Origin: Alcaligenaceae bacterium
GTDB lineage: Bacteria > Pseudomonadota > Gammaproteobacteria > Burkholderiales > Burkholderiaceae_B
Direction: 5' to 3'
DNA: 64,000 bases
NCBI GenBank assembly: GCA_012727555.1
Contig: JAAYGT010000063.1
Location: forward strand, 102,548 to 166,547
Of the stretch, positions 62,665 through 64,000 are shown one piece after another. Made by a program: the position numbers and the translations under genes. Numbering within the stretch: the stretch's first letter is position 1; every line of letters begins with the position of its first letter. The notes beneath the pieces were generated by a model, which made no database searches, was not told where the DNA came from, and was given only the letters and a program-made list of their open reading frames with translations.

Positions 62665-63530
62665 TGCAAAGCGATTTTAAATACATTGCAGAAGATATTC
62701 GGCGGCAAATTGATGGGTCGCTTGCAGCGGTCGGTATTCTTTTTCGAGCATTTGCTAGAGGTAAAGACAAAAAATCTATCGAAGAGAAAATTCGGCGAGA
62801 GCCCGGGAAATATCAAGTCGATGGAAAAATGATTCAGGATATTATAGGGGTGCGGATTGCTCTCTATTTTCGCGAAGATATTCCGATCGTACAGGATATT
62901 TTGTGTTCAAAATATAGTATAGATAGCACCGCGTCTGCTATTGATAAACCAGATAGCGATCAATTTTCTGTGACACGCCATAACTTGGTTTTTAAATTAC
63001 CAAGAGATGATGAAGACAACTTTCGGCGTATATCTGGCAGTAATCCGTTTGACTCAACCTTCGAAGTTCAGATCAGAAGTATTTTGTCTGAAGGTTGGCA
63101 CGAAGTTGAGCACGATCTACGATATAAGGCTAAGGATAATTGGCAGAATCATGATGATTTGAGCCGTACTCTTAATGGAATTGTCGCGACGCTTGAAACC
63201 GCAGAGTGGAGTATGGGGAAAGTTTTTGATGAACTGGCATATAGGCATTACCGAGAAAAAAATTGGCCAGGTATGCTTTCGAGCTTATTGAAAATGCGAG
63301 TTAAGAATACTATATCAAATGAGTTGATCGCTATTCTGGATACTCATCCAAGCGCAGCAAAAGATTTGCTTAGAATAAAGCGACCAAAATTGATAATGGC
63401 TCTATCGGAGTGTCGCCCTCGCATCCCAATAACCATGGAAAATCTGGTTTATGTTTGGAATGCCATAGGCCCAAAACATGAACAAATTTTGGAGTTGACT
63501 CCAGACATAATTATGGAGGCAACTCAATGA
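62664..63530 (+). CDS. RelA/SpoT-type nucleotide synthetase domain protein
   Basis: A 288-residue protein whose first 190 residues match the (p)ppGpp synthetase fold: basic ARGKDKKSIEEKIRREPGK (Arg32, Lys34, Ser38, Lys42), metal-site segment MIQDIIGVRIALYF (Asp59, Arg64), and FEVQIRSILSEGWHEVEHDL with catalytic Glu134, Arg138 and His150, then RYKAK. The usual GYxSxH nucleobase motif is replaced by FSVTRHNLVFKLP. There is no hydrolase, TGS or ACT domain. Residues 195-288 form a helical C-terminal domain of unknown role. It starts one base inside the NACHT stop, with GGGAGG upstream, so the two are made together. It may make an alarmone or, like toxic small alarmone synthetases, attack another target. 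Confidence 0.82.
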   Translation: MQSDFKYIAEDIRRQIDGSLAAVGILFRAFARGKDKKSIEEKIRREPGKYQVDGKMIQDIIGVRIALYFREDIPIVQDILCSKYSIDSTASAIDKPDSDQFSVTRHNLVFKLPRDDEDNFRRISGSNPFDSTFEVQIRSILSEGWHEVEHDLRYKAKDNWQNHDDLSRTLNGIVATLETAEWSMGKVFDELAYRHYREKNWPGMLSSLLKMRVKNTISNELIAILDTHPSAAKDLLRIKRPKLIMALSECRPRIPITMENLVYVWNAIGPKHEQILELTPDIIMEATQ

Positions 63531-63744
63531 AGTATTGAGGCTCAACAGTTTTGTCGGCAATGCCAAACAACCTGCTTTCCTTGTATTGCCATTTGCTAGC
63601 TTGTAGTGATAAAAATTGTTGGGTATTTTAGTCGCGAGTGTAAATAAATTTAGGTTTATCGTATTAGTTGTTGACAGTTTTTATTGGGAATTAATGGAAA
63701 ACCTAGTTAAATAGGAACTTATGGGGCTGTTTACACTATTTTGG

Positions 63745-63791
63745 TAAGTCATTAACAATAAGTTTTTAACACTAAAAAGCCATGTGGTACC
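63745..63791 (-). repeat. Inverted copy of the IS630 right end (47 bp)
   Basis: The reverse complement of this segment equals 53394-53440 at 46 of 47 positions and includes the last codons of a transposase (RYHMAF then stop) and the terminal TA. Upstream of the match, toward 63815, the similarity fades, and a stop interrupts the transposase frame soon after, so only a stub of a related IS630 element survives. The 214 bp between the synthetase gene and this repeat (63531-63744) is AT-rich and holds no gene I can see. Confidence 0.8.
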
Positions 63792-63829
63792 GGAACGTGT
63801 CAACCTCATTTGAACCACTTTCTTAAAAA

Positions 63830-64000
63830 TTAAATTGTTTTTGCCATGACCCGTGGCAGGGTCGGGAAGTTGACGCCTTTTTCAAGGGTGGCTGGGTCGG
63901 CATCCTCCGGTGCCGGGTTGATACACACTTTAATCGGCGGCATCTGCACCGTGGGTCGGCCCTGGGTAAAGCGTTCAGGATGGCGTTCATACATGGCATC
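63830..64000 (-). CDS. IS3-family transposase OrfB, C-terminal end (runs off the window)
   Basis: The minus-strand frame entering from the window edge reads AMYERHPERFTQGRPTVQM and PPIKVCINPAPEDADP and stops at TAA 63830. The HPERFxxGRP and WINP/CINP pattern is typical of the C-terminal tail of IS3-group integrase-type transposases. The 56 codons present lie downstream of the DDE core. Whether the element is intact cannot be judged. It adjoins the IS630 stub. Confidence 0.65.
   Translation of the reverse strand, partial: DAMYERHPERFTQGRPTVQMPPIKVCINPAPEDADPATLEKGVNFPTLPRVMAKTI

Noticed and set aside
60550..63530. NACHT-synthetase pair as a classical toxin-antitoxin module
   Set aside because: The partner is a 704-residue NTPase, not a small neutralising protein, and there is no antitoxin-like DNA-binding domain. 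A sensor-effector pair fits better, though neutralisation is not excluded.

Overview
The window is a chromosomal segment of a betaproteobacterium, most likely family Alcaligenaceae (Burkholderiales). This rests on gene order and protein character: aceE, a FixL/FixJ-like pair and folD together; gmk-rpoZ-spoT; surE-pcm-nlpD; plsY divergent from tsaD; and a moderately high GC core with compact, ATGA-coupled operons. I saw no rRNA, tRNA or CRISPR array.

Region 1 (1-49.7 kb) is ordinary core genome. It holds the 5' end of aceE; a PAS sensor kinase and LuxR-type regulator coupled to folD and an M3 oligopeptidase; a SCO protein; pdxJ with a nitroreductase; an ABC importer of the ABC_sub_bind type; a thiolase; exodeoxyribonuclease III; gmk-rpoZ-spoT; M23 peptidase, EamA and YbbA-like genes divergent from tesA; a diguanylate cyclase; ppiD; ugpQ; rRNA-modifying enzymes (rlmJ, an RsuA/RluF-type synthase, rlmD); ubiC; a PII gene; argH; surE-pcm-nlpD-exonuclease; plsY and tsaD; a thioredoxin; an ABC-F protein; an LD-carboxypeptidase; an MscS-family channel; tadA; nnr; yajQ; an acyl-CoA synthetase and an MFS permease. 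Several starts were moved inward from the longest reading frame using ribosome binding sites, overlaps or family length. One 48-codon gene (13191-13337) is added.

Region 2 (49.7-64.0 kb) is accessory. A hipBA module has a visible promoter and an inverted-repeat operator. After it comes a scrap heap of mobile DNA: a decayed tnpB, a C-terminal piece ending in the SSB-type tip DDDIPF, a 109-bp MITE-like element with perfect 22-bp terminal repeats, and an IS630-family element of about 1.1 kb that has cut off an upstream gene. A small helix-turn-helix/coiled-coil protein follows, then a complete type III restriction-modification system (mod, res), two unrecognised genes (one with a zinc ribbon), and an AT-rich two-gene operon. 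The far end carries an inverted 47-bp copy of the IS630 right end and the 3' end of an IS3-family transposase.

The most interesting item is the AT-rich pair at 60550-63530: a 704-aa NACHT-like STAND NTPase coupled through TAATG to a 288-aa protein with a RelA/SpoT-type nucleotide synthetase domain. Its setting beside a type III R-M system, inside IS debris, suggests an anti-phage system in which a STAND sensor controls an alarmone-synthetase-like effector. The domains are read directly from motifs; the defensive role and the mechanism are inference.
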